DNA of 64,000 bases from Dryas octopetala (taxonomy: Eukaryota > Streptophyta > Magnoliopsida > Rosales > Rosaceae), in contig OY992834.1 in assembly GCA_963921425.1 (NCBI GenBank), forward strand, positions 22,209,923-22,273,922, in the 5' to 3' direction. The notes under the pieces were generated by a model. It was not told where the DNA came from. It was given only the letters and a program-made list of their open reading frames with translations, and made no database searches. The position numbers and the translations under genes were made by a program. The first letter of the stretch is position 1. Each line of letters starts with the position of its first letter. Shown one piece after another: positions 22,696 to 35,081 of this stretch.

Positions 22696-24366
22696 TGTTC
22701 GTTAAATTTTAATACTCGCAGTGCACGAATCTATATATAATATAGATGGCAAGCAAGGTCGATCCCACGAGGACTATTGATGATCCTTAAATGATAATCC
22801 GAATGCTAAAACATAAACAAGAAAATAAGACACAAGCGGCTGCCCAAGCTGTCACGCCTAGGGCAGCTACTTACTTGAAATGAAACACACACACGCACAC
22901 ACGAGTTGGAGGGGATTGTATGACTTGAGAACTTTACTATTAAAATTAAAACGGAATTGCAAATTAAATCAAGAATGTATGGCTAATGGAAACTGAAATC
23001 AAAACAGCAAGTTGTTATGATTAATATCAAAGAGATGATGATACTAGGACTCTAGGACTTTACCACTAGACCTCATATTCAATGTCATGGTGCAATTTCT
23101 GAAACCTTTAATTCCTATTGATGAATGCATTCGCATATTCACCTATGGCATAGCATGAAATGCATGATTCCCCAAATGTACAAACTAGTGCATGGCGTCT
23201 ACCCTAGTTTGGTACCCTAAATGCAACCTAGGCATGACATCTACCTAAGAATGCAGCAAGGTCCATTAACACACAAATGAGATTATGAATGCAAATAAAA
23301 CCCTAAGGCATGGCGTCCACCTAGGTGCTTTAGTAATGATTCCACACAATCAGATTTTAGCCAATTACTAAGCCCTAGATTGTTTATCACTCACATTAAG
23401 GGTGATTGGTTGTCCTCACCCTAAATTGATTAAATTCTAGATGCAATAATCCTAGGTGATCAATCAAGGATTATAAACATATAAAGAACAATGACAACAG
23501 TGAAATCAAAATCATCAAATCCATGGAATTAAATAAACAGCAACTACATCACCAATCCATTGAATATTCGGCCTAGGGCTGAATGCTAGGCCCTAGAAAA
23601 CGTGATTAGTTCATGCTAGAAAACAAGAACATCAAAGAAATCATATTTTTCATCTAACAATTACAAGAAAACAGAAGAAGAAAAGACAAAACCCAAGGAA
23701 AGCTCACGCCTCCAGCAGCAGCCCCTCTCTCTCTATTTTCTGATTTTTTTCCAAGTTTTCGGAACCCCCAAAATGAGAGAGAGATGTATATATAAGGGTG
23801 TGCGACAGCTAGGGTTAGGAAGACTAGAAAATGCGGCAGCTAGGGATAGGGTTAGAAAAACTAGGGTGTGCGGCATGGGCTTGGCTTCTTGGGCTTAAGT
23901 GACTTGCGCAAGGCCCTAGGGTTTCTCTCTCACATTTGCGCATGGTGTAGCTGACCCCTATGGGCTTGCATATAGCTGATTTCCTCCCCTAATGAGCCTC
24001 CAATAAATCAGAAATTAAAAGGAAATAAATAAGGTAATATCAAATCTGATTTTTAGAGCCCAATTAGGAAAGATAATCCTTGCAAGGTGCGGCCAGCCTT
24101 TCTCTTAGCACACACGCCACTTCCCATGTGGTTTGGGCTGGGCTTCCACTTCTTTCATGCTCTTGGATCCTCTCTTGATCTTGGGCTTCTCTTTAAACAG
24201 CAAATATTCATTTAAGCTCAAAATGGGCTAATTTGCATCTATTTATTTCCTATGGGCTTTCCACCTACAAAAGAGAGAAACACAAATAAATAACACAAAA
24301 TATAGGAACTAAGTACTAAATACATGAAGATAGAGGGCCTAAATGCAGACATTTAAGGACCCAACA
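22696..24366 (-). repeat. 3' LTR of gypsy element 1
   Basis: 1671 bp, near-identical to 35082-36708. It contains the GCAGTGCACGAATC and CAAGCAAGGTCGATCCCACG motifs near its end, a (CA)n run at about 22887-22902, and a TATATATA-containing core near 23783-23800. Confidence 0.95.
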
Positions 24367-24380
24367 ATTCCCCCAAACTT
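24367..24380 (-). other. Polypurine tract of gypsy element 1
   Basis: On the minus strand AAGTTTGGGGGAAT lies directly before the 3' LTR. Together with the primer site it fixes the orientation. Confidence 0.8.
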
Positions 24381-24767
24381 ATCATTTGCTAGTCCCTAGC
24401 AAAACAAAACAAAAACTAAACTAGGACTCTAAAAACAAAACAACCTAACCGTCCACCAAAAATCTCAAGTATGCTTGATCATTCATAACTCAATCAAATA
24501 GATTACACACTAGTTCCAGAGATTACCAAATGCCAACACTAACTCACAGTCAACAAGCTTAAAGCATCATGTGCGTAAGACAATATCAACATAGTTTTCA
24601 ATCTGAACTTTCAAGCAAGCTTGAGTAATCACAAGCAACTAGTTCACTTCAATTCTCACAAAGATAGTCACTCACAAATAAAGCATTGAGATATTGGCTA
24701 AGTAGTGATTTACTCAAAATGCATATGTGAGCGAGTTTATGCATACAAATTCAAATTACTCACATAT
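24381..24767 (-). other. 3' noncoding part of gypsy element 1
   Basis: AT-rich, no reading frame of note. It resumes after the nested LTR at 27753. Confidence 0.6.
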
Positions 24768-27470
24768 TGAAACACCTCAAACCTCGGGCCATGAAAATAC
24801 TGAACATCAAACTGTTAAATCTGCTTTCTCTTACTTTTGAGCCATACACAACAACATAAGTAAATAAAATTCTGTCAAAAACATTTTAAATAAATCTCTC
24901 TGAGTCCCACTGCCTCGTCTTCTTCCCACTGCTTCCTCAGTCTGCTTAACCTGCAAAACACCAATCCTACACCGCATCCATGGTGTACCGAGTTATACAA
25001 CAAATCTGGTAAGCTCACTAAAGCTCGTATGAGTGAAATTTCATAATAATAATTGTTCTCAATAATTTCTTCAATTCCATACTCAATAAATAATCCACAA
25101 TAAAATCCAAAATTATTCAATTTCATAATAGTTCCATCACCAATCATCCAAGCAACAAGATGAACCAAATCCCTCAAATTCACATCAAAATCCCACCAAT
25201 AATATTAATAATCATTCCAACCAATCAATTGCCTAATCAATCAACCATTAACCTCAACCTCAATCATTCACATTCTAATTAATATCCTCAACGCATAGAC
25301 ACTATCATTTCCGTCCTCACGATTCAAGCCTAGATTTTACTAAGTCCTAGCAAACAAATGCAATACAAGCAACCAAACAACCATCTATCTAATTTCACAC
25401 ACTTCGTTTCATGGAAATCCTCCAGCTTTATAACTACTTTCAAAAATCTCTTCTTTCAAAACCATTTTTAAATCCCCTCAGCCGTAAGTCAAACTCTGAA
25501 CTGAATTTATCCTTGGAGGCTAATATCTCGAAACACTTATTCTTAAAACTCACATCATTCTCGTACCTGTACTGTAGGCAATGTCCTGGCCACAATCCCG
25601 CACTCGGGCAGGCTCAAATCCTAGCCACAATCTCGTACGGATGACCCTTCCGCACGAGCAGGCTCGTATCCTGGCCACAATCTCGTACGGATGACCCTTC
25701 CGCACGAGCAGGCTCGTATCCTAGCCACAATCTCGTACGGATGACCCTTCCGCACGAGCAGGCTCGTATCCTAGCCACAATCTCATACGGAGGGGTCTCT
25801 CCGTACGAGCAGGCTCGTATCCTAGCCACAATCTCATACGGAGGGGTCTCTCCGTACGAGCAGGCTCGTATCCTAGCCACAATCTCATACGGAGGGGTCT
25901 CTCCGTACGAGCAGGCTCGTATCCTAGCCACAATCTCATACGGAGGGGTCTCTCCGTACGAGCAGGCTCATATCCTAGCCACAATCTCATACGGAGGGGT
26001 CTCTCCGTACGAGCAGGCTCATATTCTAGCCACAATCTCATACGGAGGGGTCTCTCCGTACGAGCAGGCTCGTATCCTAGCCACAATCTCATACGGAGGG
26101 GTCTCTCCGTACGAGCAGGCTCATCCAATCCGTACTCGCATTTCCAACTCACAACCTTTTTTCCCAAAATTTCTCTGAACTCTGCCGAATCTTTCCGAAT
26201 TTGATCCCCGCTTATAAATCATCACTTGTCTGTCACTCAAAACATACTGACTTTTCCTCAATAATTAGTTTGATCATTTGTATATAATAACTGCCTAATC
26301 ATCAATCATTAACCTCGACTATAAATAATCCTTCTCTAATTTGGTGACTCTCCTCTAAGAAACTCCATAATTCCCAAATAATTCATTCACCTCAAATCCT
26401 CGTCAATTCATTCTCCCAATTCAAATCCTACACCTAATCTTCTCTAACGTAAGACAGTAAATCTTTAAAACAGACAATGAAACCACGGTACTCAACAATA
26501 TAAGCAGATAAGTTTCACTTAAAATTTAACTACGTAAAAGTCCGGAATACCCTTCACCGTGCCCTGGCTCGGATACTAAATCCGGCAGCATAACGGCCTC
26601 GTGAATGAGATTTCCCGAGCCCATGTACCTGTTAAGACCAGACAACCAACTTATAAATATCCAGGGTTCACAATTTGGCCATTCAACGACCGAAATGGGC
26701 GGTAACCACCACGCACGGTGGCTGCCCGACCTCTAACAACACACAAACACTCACCGATACGCAAACAGACCCTAGAATTGGCCTCTGGATGTCCTGGGGA
26801 GGCTGATTGACAAGGAAGACCGCTCGACCCGCCACCACCAGTGGCGGAGCTGGCGGTGGCAGCAGCAAAACATCACCTCGACAGAAAATTTCAATCCAAA
26901 ACAAGCCCAAATTCAGTGCAACAATTTACAAGCAACAAATAAAATAATTTAGGACAGAATTTAGTAACAACAACTCAACCCGGCCACCACATGCGGAGGA
27001 ACTCGCGGTGGCTGTGAGTTTCAAACAGGGTTTTTCTATTTTATTGATAATTGAGTCAAACAAGTACAAATTCATGTAGAGGAGAGAGAGAGGATCAGTT
27101 TGGGTACCTCACTCGACGGAAACGCCGCCGGAAAAACCAGAAACTGGTCGGAGAAGACAACTGGCCCTGTGACTTCGCTTTGCGTGCTGCGGTGGTCCGA
27201 TGAACGATCGGGAACCACCCCTGGACTCGCCGCGACGAGGGGAAGAAGACCCCAGTGGTCCGGCGTCGCGTCTTGGCCGGAGACGGCGGATCGTCGTCGC
27301 TTGGCTTCGATCGGGTTTGGCCTGGATTCGAATTTTGGCTGGGTTTTTGAGTGATTCAAGATCAAGGGAAGAGAGAGGAAGGGACGGCGAGCTCGGGGAG
27401 CTTTCGTCCGCCTCCATCCGCCGCCGGACGCGCGCCCACGCGCCGGTGATAGATCGGTGGTACTGAACGG

Positions 27471-27508
<38 letters not shown>

Positions 27509-27747
27509 ATCGGGGAGAGAGGAGAGAGAGTGTCTCGAAATTTCTGGATTTTGGGTATTTAAAACCCACTCATGCAAAATTACAAAATTGCCCCTCCCTT
27601 CAAATGATCATATCTCTCAAACCGTAACTCTGATTTGTACGTGCTTCGTGTCTACGAACTCGTGGTCTTGAGATCTATCCAGCTGATCCGAAGTCAAAAT
27701 CAAAAGTCTACTAATTTAAAAAGTCAACTTTGGGTCGGGTCGTTACA
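24768..27747 (-). mobile_element. Solo LTR, TGTAACG family, with 51-bp hairpin array
   Basis: Plus-strand ends are TGAAACACCTCAAACC at 24768 and GGGTCGGGTCGTTACA at 27747. The target duplication CATAT is perfect (24763-24767 and 27748-27752). It is 2980 bp. The family order is kept on the minus strand: GA tract (27472-27507), GC-rich leader (27100-27470), exon-like block (about 26530-26640), minisatellite (25570-26131), then the GAGCTTTAGTGAGCTTACC region (24985-25035). Its minisatellite has no sequence likeness to those of the other copies. It is nested in the 3' noncoding DNA of gypsy element 1 and so is younger than it. Confidence 0.9.
25570..26131 (-). repeat. Hairpin minisatellite, 50/51-bp units (about 11)
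   Basis: A degenerate first unit is followed by three 50-bp units and seven 51-bp units. On the LTR's sense (minus) strand the 51-bp unit has CTCGTACGGAG, a 6-nt loop, then CTCCGTATGAG, an 11-bp stem with one G.U pair. The 50-bp unit has CTCGTGCGGA, a 7-nt loop, then TCCGTACGAG, a 10-bp stem with one G.U pair at another position. Because 51 is a multiple of three, open frames of about 145 residues with a 17-residue period run on both strands. I take these as by-products. Confidence 0.95.
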
Positions 27748-27752
27748 CATAT

Positions 27753-29150
27753 ATGTAAGAACGAAAGCACAAGTGAAAGAATAATGATCTCATGAAAGAT
27801 ACCAAATACCTGAAATCAAATCAAAATACAATATGCTTTCATCTCATCTAATCTTCACATTAAGACTACACTTCACCTAAGATCATATAGGACTTTACAT
27901 ATGGGTTGTAATGGGGCTAACGGTGAAGGGTTTAACAAGAAAGGTATGGAAAACACAAAGACTTAAGGGAACCATAGAGAATCAGGTTTTACGTTTGTCA
28001 TTTCATTCTTATACACTTTGGCAACTAGGCTTGCATTCTTAAATTTGCACACTTTTGATATACATGCCTACCCTTTTCATTTTTTTTTCTTTTTTTTTCT
28101 TTTTCTATTTTCTTTTGGGCACGGCAACATATTCAATTCCTTTTCTTTTCTTTTTCACATTATTCTCAAGCCTTGCACACAAATGAACAATTATCATAAA
28201 CCAGTTCTCTACAATCCCTTAAGTAAGGGTAGATACACACAATGGAAGGGTACTTCCCCCAAACTAGGGGTTGGCACGGGTAACATGGTTAAGAAACAAA
28301 AAGGCTGACAAGGCTCAACAAGGCAACTAGGGGTATAAATGAACACAAAAAGGATGGCTAGAATGGCACAAACGAGACAAAGAAGGCCTAAATCATTTCC
28401 TAGGTTCCATGTAGTAACAACATGCTTCAATTAAATTGAGATGGAAGTTCTATCATTTGATTTAAAATGATGAACATTTCAAGCATTTGATCAAGTGAAA
28501 AACAATGAGATCATGCAAACTCTAGATATTCAATGAACGCATGGAATATTAGTCTATAACCCTCAAAACATAAGCATTAAGGCTCGATTCTCACAAGGGG
28601 TATATAAGTTTCACTAGAAGCCTAGATCATACAAGCATGCAATCATTTTCAGTCTAAACTATACCAGCATTGTAATCCACACAAAGATAGCTCAAATATG
28701 CTCAAAATGAGTTATATGTCAACAGAATAATCAAAAGAACTAGTTTCATCAATTCGACCAAAGTATGCAAGATCAAAGCATTGGTAGTTCATCATAGTGG
28801 TGGACAGGAGCCTAAAAGTCATAAAAACAAAAATATTTTTGGTATTTTTCAAAAATTTGAACGAAAAGTTTCAACACCTAAACCTAAAACTCTTCCCCCA
28901 AACTTAAATGAAACATTGTCCTCGATGTTTCAAACTAAGCATGCAATGAATCATTCAAGCTAGGAAGACAAAAACTCTAACGACCTAGAAACACACCAAA
29001 ACCAACAAAAAAAACTAAAGGAAAGTAAAAGGTTAAGAACTCCCTGATATCCATGCAAACAGCCATAGGGCAATGTTTCTTCTCTCAAAATGTTGGGTTG
29101 CCTCCCAATCAGCGCTAAGTTTAGAGTCTTCAGCCAGACTTGGTAGTACA
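27753..29150 (-). other. 3' noncoding region of gypsy element 1
   Basis: Between the nested LTR and the end of the integrase region lie about 1.4 kb of low-complexity, T- and A-rich DNA without a credible gene. Confidence 0.6.
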
Positions 29151-32100
29151 TCATGCTAATGGAACAGGATCCTCCAAGAGCATGTTCTCCTCCGAACGCT
29201 CCATATTAGCCTTCAAGTAATGCTTAAGCCGATGACCATTCACCTTGAATGTATTTTTTGTCTTTGTATTGCAGACCTCGACTACTTCAAAATGTTTCCT
29301 CAAAATGGCCTTGTCATGGTAGGTCTTAGTCTTGTCTTTGTAAATCCTAGAACTCTCATAAGCCTTATTCCTGAGTTCTTCCAACTCACTCAATTGTAGC
29401 TTCTTATGCTCACCTGCCTCATTCATCTTAAAATTGAAATGTTTAATAGCCCAATATGCTTTATGCTCTAATTCGACAGGTAAATGACATGGCTTACCAA
29501 AAACCAACCTGTATGGGGACATACCAATGGGAGTCTTATACGCTGTACGATAAGCCCATAGAGCATCTAAGAGGCGATCTGACCAATCTTTCAGGGAGGA
29601 GCTCACAGTCTTCTCCAAAATTTGCTTAATTTCCCTATTACAGATCTCAGCCTGTCCACTCGTCTGGGGGTGATAAGGTGTAGAAACCTTATGCTTGATA
29701 CCATATTTGCTCAGCAAGGCCGCAAATAACCTGTTGTTGAAGTGAGATCCTCCATCACTAATAATAGCTCTGGGAGTGCCAAATCTTGCAAAAATATGAT
29801 CCTTAAGAAATATGAGGACAACTCTAGAATCATTAGTCTTGGATGGAATTGCTTCCACCCATTTCAACACATAATCAACCGCAAGCAAGATATACAAATA
29901 ACCTTTGGAAGAGGGAAAGGGACCCATGAAATCAATGCCCCAGACATCAAAAATCTCAACAATAAGAATGGGGTTAAGAGGCATTTGATTTCGGGAAGAA
30001 ATGTTACCCAACTTCTGGCACCTATCACAGGTGGTACAGAATGTACATCCTTGAACAGACTAGGCCAGTAAAAACCACACTGCAACACTTTTAGAGCCGT
30101 CTTCTTTGCTCCACCATGTCCTCCACATGCATCAGAATGGCAAAAAGTTAGTATAGACTGAAACTCATATTCAGGCACACACCTTCTGATGATCTGGTCA
30201 GGGCACCACTTAAATAGATATGGATCATCCCATATATAATACTTGGCCGTGCTGATGAGTTTCTCCTTCTGAGCTCTCTGTATGTCACCTGGAAGTTCTC
30301 CTGTAACAATATAATTAACAATATCAGAGTACCAAGGAACATAAATAGACAATGAGAACAACTGCTCATCTGGGAATCGCTCATTTAGAGGGAGGATGTC
30401 CTCCTCTGCAGTAGAACTGTGCACCAATCGGCTAAGGTGATCCGCCACCACATTCTCTGAGCCCTTCTTATCCTTAATCTCTAGGTCAAACTCCTGGAGC
30501 AGCAAAATCCATCTAATCAGCCTAGGCTTCGCATCTTTCTTCTGTAGAAGGTACCTGAGAGATGCATGATCAGAAAACAAAATCACTTTAGTTCCAATCA
30601 GATATGACCTCAATTTCTCTAAAGCAAAAATGACAGCCAAAAGCTCCTACTCTATAGTGGAATAATTCAACTGGGCATCATTGAGAGTCCGACTGGCATA
30701 GTAGATAACATGTGGTATCTTGTTCACTCTCTGCCCTAACACAACTCCCACAGCATAATTAGAAGCGTCGCACATCAGCTCAAATGGCAAACTCCAATCA
30801 AGAGGCATAATGACTGGAGCTGATGTGAGAAGAGTCTTCAATCTGTTAAATGCGGCTAGACACTCCTCATTGAATTCAAACGGCACCTCCTTGGCCAACA
30901 ATCTACTCAAAAGCCGAGCTATCTGGGAAAAATCCTTAATGAACCGCCTGTAAAAACCTGCATGACCAATAAACGATCTCACATCTTTAACTGTCAAAGG
31001 TGGTGGAAGATTACTTACCAAATCAACCTTTGCCTTATCCACCTCTATCCCTCTACTGGATATGACATGGCCAAGAATAATACCCTGTTGTACCATAAAA
31101 TGGCACTTCTCCCAATTTAAAACCAAATTGCATTCCTGGCATCTTTCTAAAACCAAAGCAAGATTATGGAGGCATTTATCATAAGAAGAACCAAATACAC
31201 TGAAGTCGTCCATAAATACCTCTATTATACGCTCCACCATATCGGAAAAAATGCTCATCATGCATCGTTGAAAAGTACCTGGAGCATTGCACAAGCCAAA
31301 GGGTATGCGCCTGTAGGCAAAAGTGCCATAGGGACAGGTAAATGTCGTCTTCTCCTGGTCCTCTGGGGCTATAGCTATCTAGTTGTAGCCTGAATACCCA
31401 TCTAAAATGCAATAATGGCTATGACCTGCAAGACGTTCTAACATCTGATCAATAAAAGGTAATGGAAAATGGTCTTTCCGAGTACCTGAGTTAAGTTTCC
31501 TGTAATCTATGCAGACACGCCACCCTGTCTGTACTCGAGTTGGCACCAGCTCATTTGCATCATTTCTGACCACTATGTCACCAGACTTCTTAGGAACCAC
31601 CTGCACCGGACTCACCCATTTGCTATCTGATATTGGATAAATAATACCCACATCTAACAACTTCAGCACCTCCTTCAGCACAACTTCCTTCATCACTGGG
31701 TTGAGTCTACGTTGAGCCTCTCTAGTCGGCTTGGCTCTATCTTCCAAAAGTATCCTGTGCATACACCTTGAGGGACTGATTCTCTTGATATCTGCAATAC
31801 TCCACCCAATCGCTGTTTTGTGCTCTCTCAGCACTCTCAACAATTTCTCCTCTTCCTCTGCATTGAGGTTGGAAGCAATGATCACAGGTAATGTGCTTCC
31901 CTCACCCAAATAAGCATACTTCAGATGCTCAGGCAAATCCTTCAACTCTAGCTCAGGTGCCTGCAACACAAAGGGTACAAGTTTTGTATCAAAAACAGGT
32001 AAAGGCTCAAAAGCAGAAATATACATACCTGAACAGCGGGGTACGGCCTCTAAGTGAGCCAAAATGCTCTCAACCTGCTCATCCTCATGCACAGCCATAG

Positions 32101-34463
32101 GGCTGTGAATCAAAGCCCTATCCAACGGATCACTGCTACAACTCACATTAAACACCTGTTGACAAACCAAATCCATAACATCTACCCTAAAGCACTCATG
32201 CTCATCACTGGGTAGTTTGAGTGCCTCAAACACTCTAAACTCAATGGTCTATCCCTACATTCATAGTTAGTGTACCCTGTTGAACATCAATTTTTGTACC
32301 TGCAGTGGCCATAAAGGGACGACCAAGTATCAAGGGTAATTGTGCCTCATACATAGGTATGGCCTCTATTTCCAAAACTAGAAAATCAGCCGGCAATATC
32401 AATCCATCTACTCTCACAAGTACATCCTCCAAAATTCCCCTGGAGTACTTAACTGATCTATCAGCTAACTGGATACTCACAGAGGTCGCCTTCAGCTCAC
32501 CTAAATTCAGAGTCTCGTACACATAAAATGGCATTAAATTCACAGAAGCACCTAAATCAAGGAGAGCTTTCTCAAACCTACAATCCCCAATGATACAAGG
32601 GATAGTGAAGCTGCCTGGGTCCTTGAGCTTGGGAGGTAGCTTCCTCTGAAGCACTGCTGAAACCTCCTCAGAGACCTTCACTGTCTCGAACTCCTTGAAC
32701 CTTCTCTTGTTCGTGCACAAGTCCTTGAGGAACTTTGCATACCTTGGCACTTGCTTAATCGTATCTAGAAGGGGAATATTGATCTCCACCTTCCTGAATA
32801 TCTCCATAACACCCTTTAAAGGGTCCTCTTTCTTAGCCTTCTGCAACCTGCTAGGAAAAGGAGCATGTATAGAAATCAACTTAGAAGGGTCAGATTGTAC
32901 ATGAGGTAAGGAAAAACCCTTGGGAGCTATGACATGATTGCCTGAAGATGGCATAGAAGGGTCTAAGGTATCCTTAACAGGTTCGGCTATGATCTCAGGT
33001 GCATCTTCTGACTCAACACCTTCCTTAACAACTTCTTGCTCCTCTTTCCCAACTATCTTACCCCCTCTGAGAGTAATTGTATTCACCTACTCATTGTTCT
33101 TCGGGTTAATGATCACTTGCCCTGGAAGTCTCCCTGGCTCTCTCTGATTCAGTGCAGTAGCTAACTGGCCCATTTGTTGCTCAAGATTCGCAATGGCCCT
33201 ATCAGTCTTCTGCATATGTGTCTCTGACTTCTGAATGAAAGACTGTGTGCTCTGAGCCATGGATGCAATCAAATCTTCCAAGGACTTCTTCTGAGGCTAT
33301 TGTTGTTGATAGCCCTGATGTGCCTGATGTTGTGGAAATTAACCTTGAGGCTGCTGCTGATTCTGGTTATTACTGCACCTGAAATTGGGATGATTCCGCC
33401 ACCCTGGATTGTAAGTAGGGGAGAATGGATCATTCCTAGGCCTCTGATTATATGAGTTCAGCATGTTGGCCTGTTCTTGCACAAACTCAGGGAAATCGAC
33501 ACCATGAGGGTAAGAAATCGTTTCATGTCCAGGTGTAGCACAAATGGCGCAAACCTCCAATGATGGAGCTCTCTGATTTAGGGCAAGTATGACATCCATT
33601 TTGCATTCCAGCCGAGCGATTTGTGCATTAGATGCAAAATTATTAGAAGTATTGACCTCATTAACTCCAGCGCACTTACCTTAAGTATCTGAATGCATTG
33701 TTTCTCTTGCCATCTCTTCATAGAGGTCAGAGGCCTCCTGGGCCGTCTTATTCCTGATAGAACCACCTGAAAAATTAATCACAGCATTCCTACTCTCAGG
33801 GGTCAGTCCTTTATAAAATATTCGCATTAATAAGTTTAAAGGAAGTCCATGATGTGGACATTGAAGTAGCAATGTATTAAAACGCTCCCAAGCCTTTGAG
33901 AATGACTCATCTTGTTGAGAAAACTGCATAATCTTATCTCTCAGCATATCCGTCTTTTGAGATGAAAAGAAATTTTCTAGGAACTTCTTCTCAATTTCAT
34001 CCCAAGTCCTCAATGATCCAGGTTTCAAAGAATTCAGCCAAAACTTAGCCTTATCCTTCAAAGTATAAGGAAACAACCTCATCTTGAGTTGATTCTCATT
34101 CACACCTGTCAAGGGCAAAAAGCTCACAGCATTAAATATATCTTTAAGGTGAGTTAGCGGATCTTCACTAGGTAAACCATGAAAAGAGGGTAGCATATTA
34201 AAGTGATAGGATTTGAGCTCATAATTTCTTACAGCAGGTGGCAAGGCAATGCTCGAAGGGGATGCAGGGATGGTCGGGATGTCTAGATCCCCCATGTGTT
34301 CCACGTTGTCTTCCTCGGCCATAACTTTTTCAAATTGGTGAGAGCTTGAGGAAGATGTAGGAGACGGTGTAGGGGATGGCAAAGGTAGACGTGTTGCTGC
34401 TCGAACTAGTTCCGCCTTACTCCTTTCACAAAACAATCTGATTTGGGCTAATCTCTCATCCAA
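29151..34463 (-). pseudogene. gag-pol remains of gypsy element 1
   Basis: Domains in order on the minus strand: a retrotransposon gag region (about 34460-33680) with DPLTHLKDIFNAV and LKDKAKFWLNSL; a zinc-knuckle-like stretch CAICATPGHE (about 33600-33340); an aspartic protease region (about 33090-32240) with DLGASVNLMP and LILGRPF; reverse transcriptase (about 32230-30650) with VCIDYRKLN and the FMDDF active-site box; RNase H (about 30640-30150); and integrase (about 30150-29151) with [12 protein letters not shown] and [15 protein letters not shown], ending in the [11 protein letters not shown] module. The order identifies Ty3/gypsy. The region is broken, with about half a dozen breaks, and is described only as a fossil. 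Confidence 0.9.
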
Positions 34464-35058
34464 ATGAATAAAAAGAATAAAAGTAATTTCTGGATTTTTT
34501 TTTTTGAAATAAATAAACTATGTAATTAAATAAATACGAAATTCAGAAAATAACATGAAAATAAAAACTAAAATAGGAAATTGATTAATCAAAGTGAATA
34601 ACTAAAAGAAAAGATTGGCAAAATCAGAAAATTAAAACAAGGATCAACTCAAATTCACATTTCCTAATTAGATGCAATCCTACCTAACTTGGAAATTAAT
34701 TAGCCTAAACTAATTATGAAACAATCACCAAATCAGATCATGCAAATTAAGCAAGGAATTTAAATTCAAACTTACCTTCCTAATTAGATGCACACATACA
34801 CACAAAGGAAAGTTAATTAAACACTTACCAAACTTGGATACCTAGCAAATTAGGATTCCTAATTACAAGCAAAACGAAAACCAAATCAGAAACCAAAACA
34901 AGTTAAAAAGGAAAAACAAAACACAATCCTACGACCTATGACTCACGACACAAGAACAAACACAAAGGGAAATAAATTAATAAAAAGAAAACAGGAAATA
35001 ATCACTAAATAAAAACACTAAAATAATGCATTAAGATTGTCACAAAGATCAACATTAG
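34464..35058 (-). other. 5' leader of gypsy element 1
   Basis: A-rich untranslated DNA between the primer site and gag. No gene seen. Confidence 0.7.
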
Positions 35059-35076
35059 TCCCCGGCAACGGTGCCA
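35059..35076 (-). other. Primer binding site of gypsy element 1
   Basis: TGGCACCGTTGCCGGGGA on the minus strand, five bases inside the 5' LTR, close to the complement of the 3' end of plant tRNA-Asp. Confidence 0.85.
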
Positions 35077-35081
35077 AAAAC

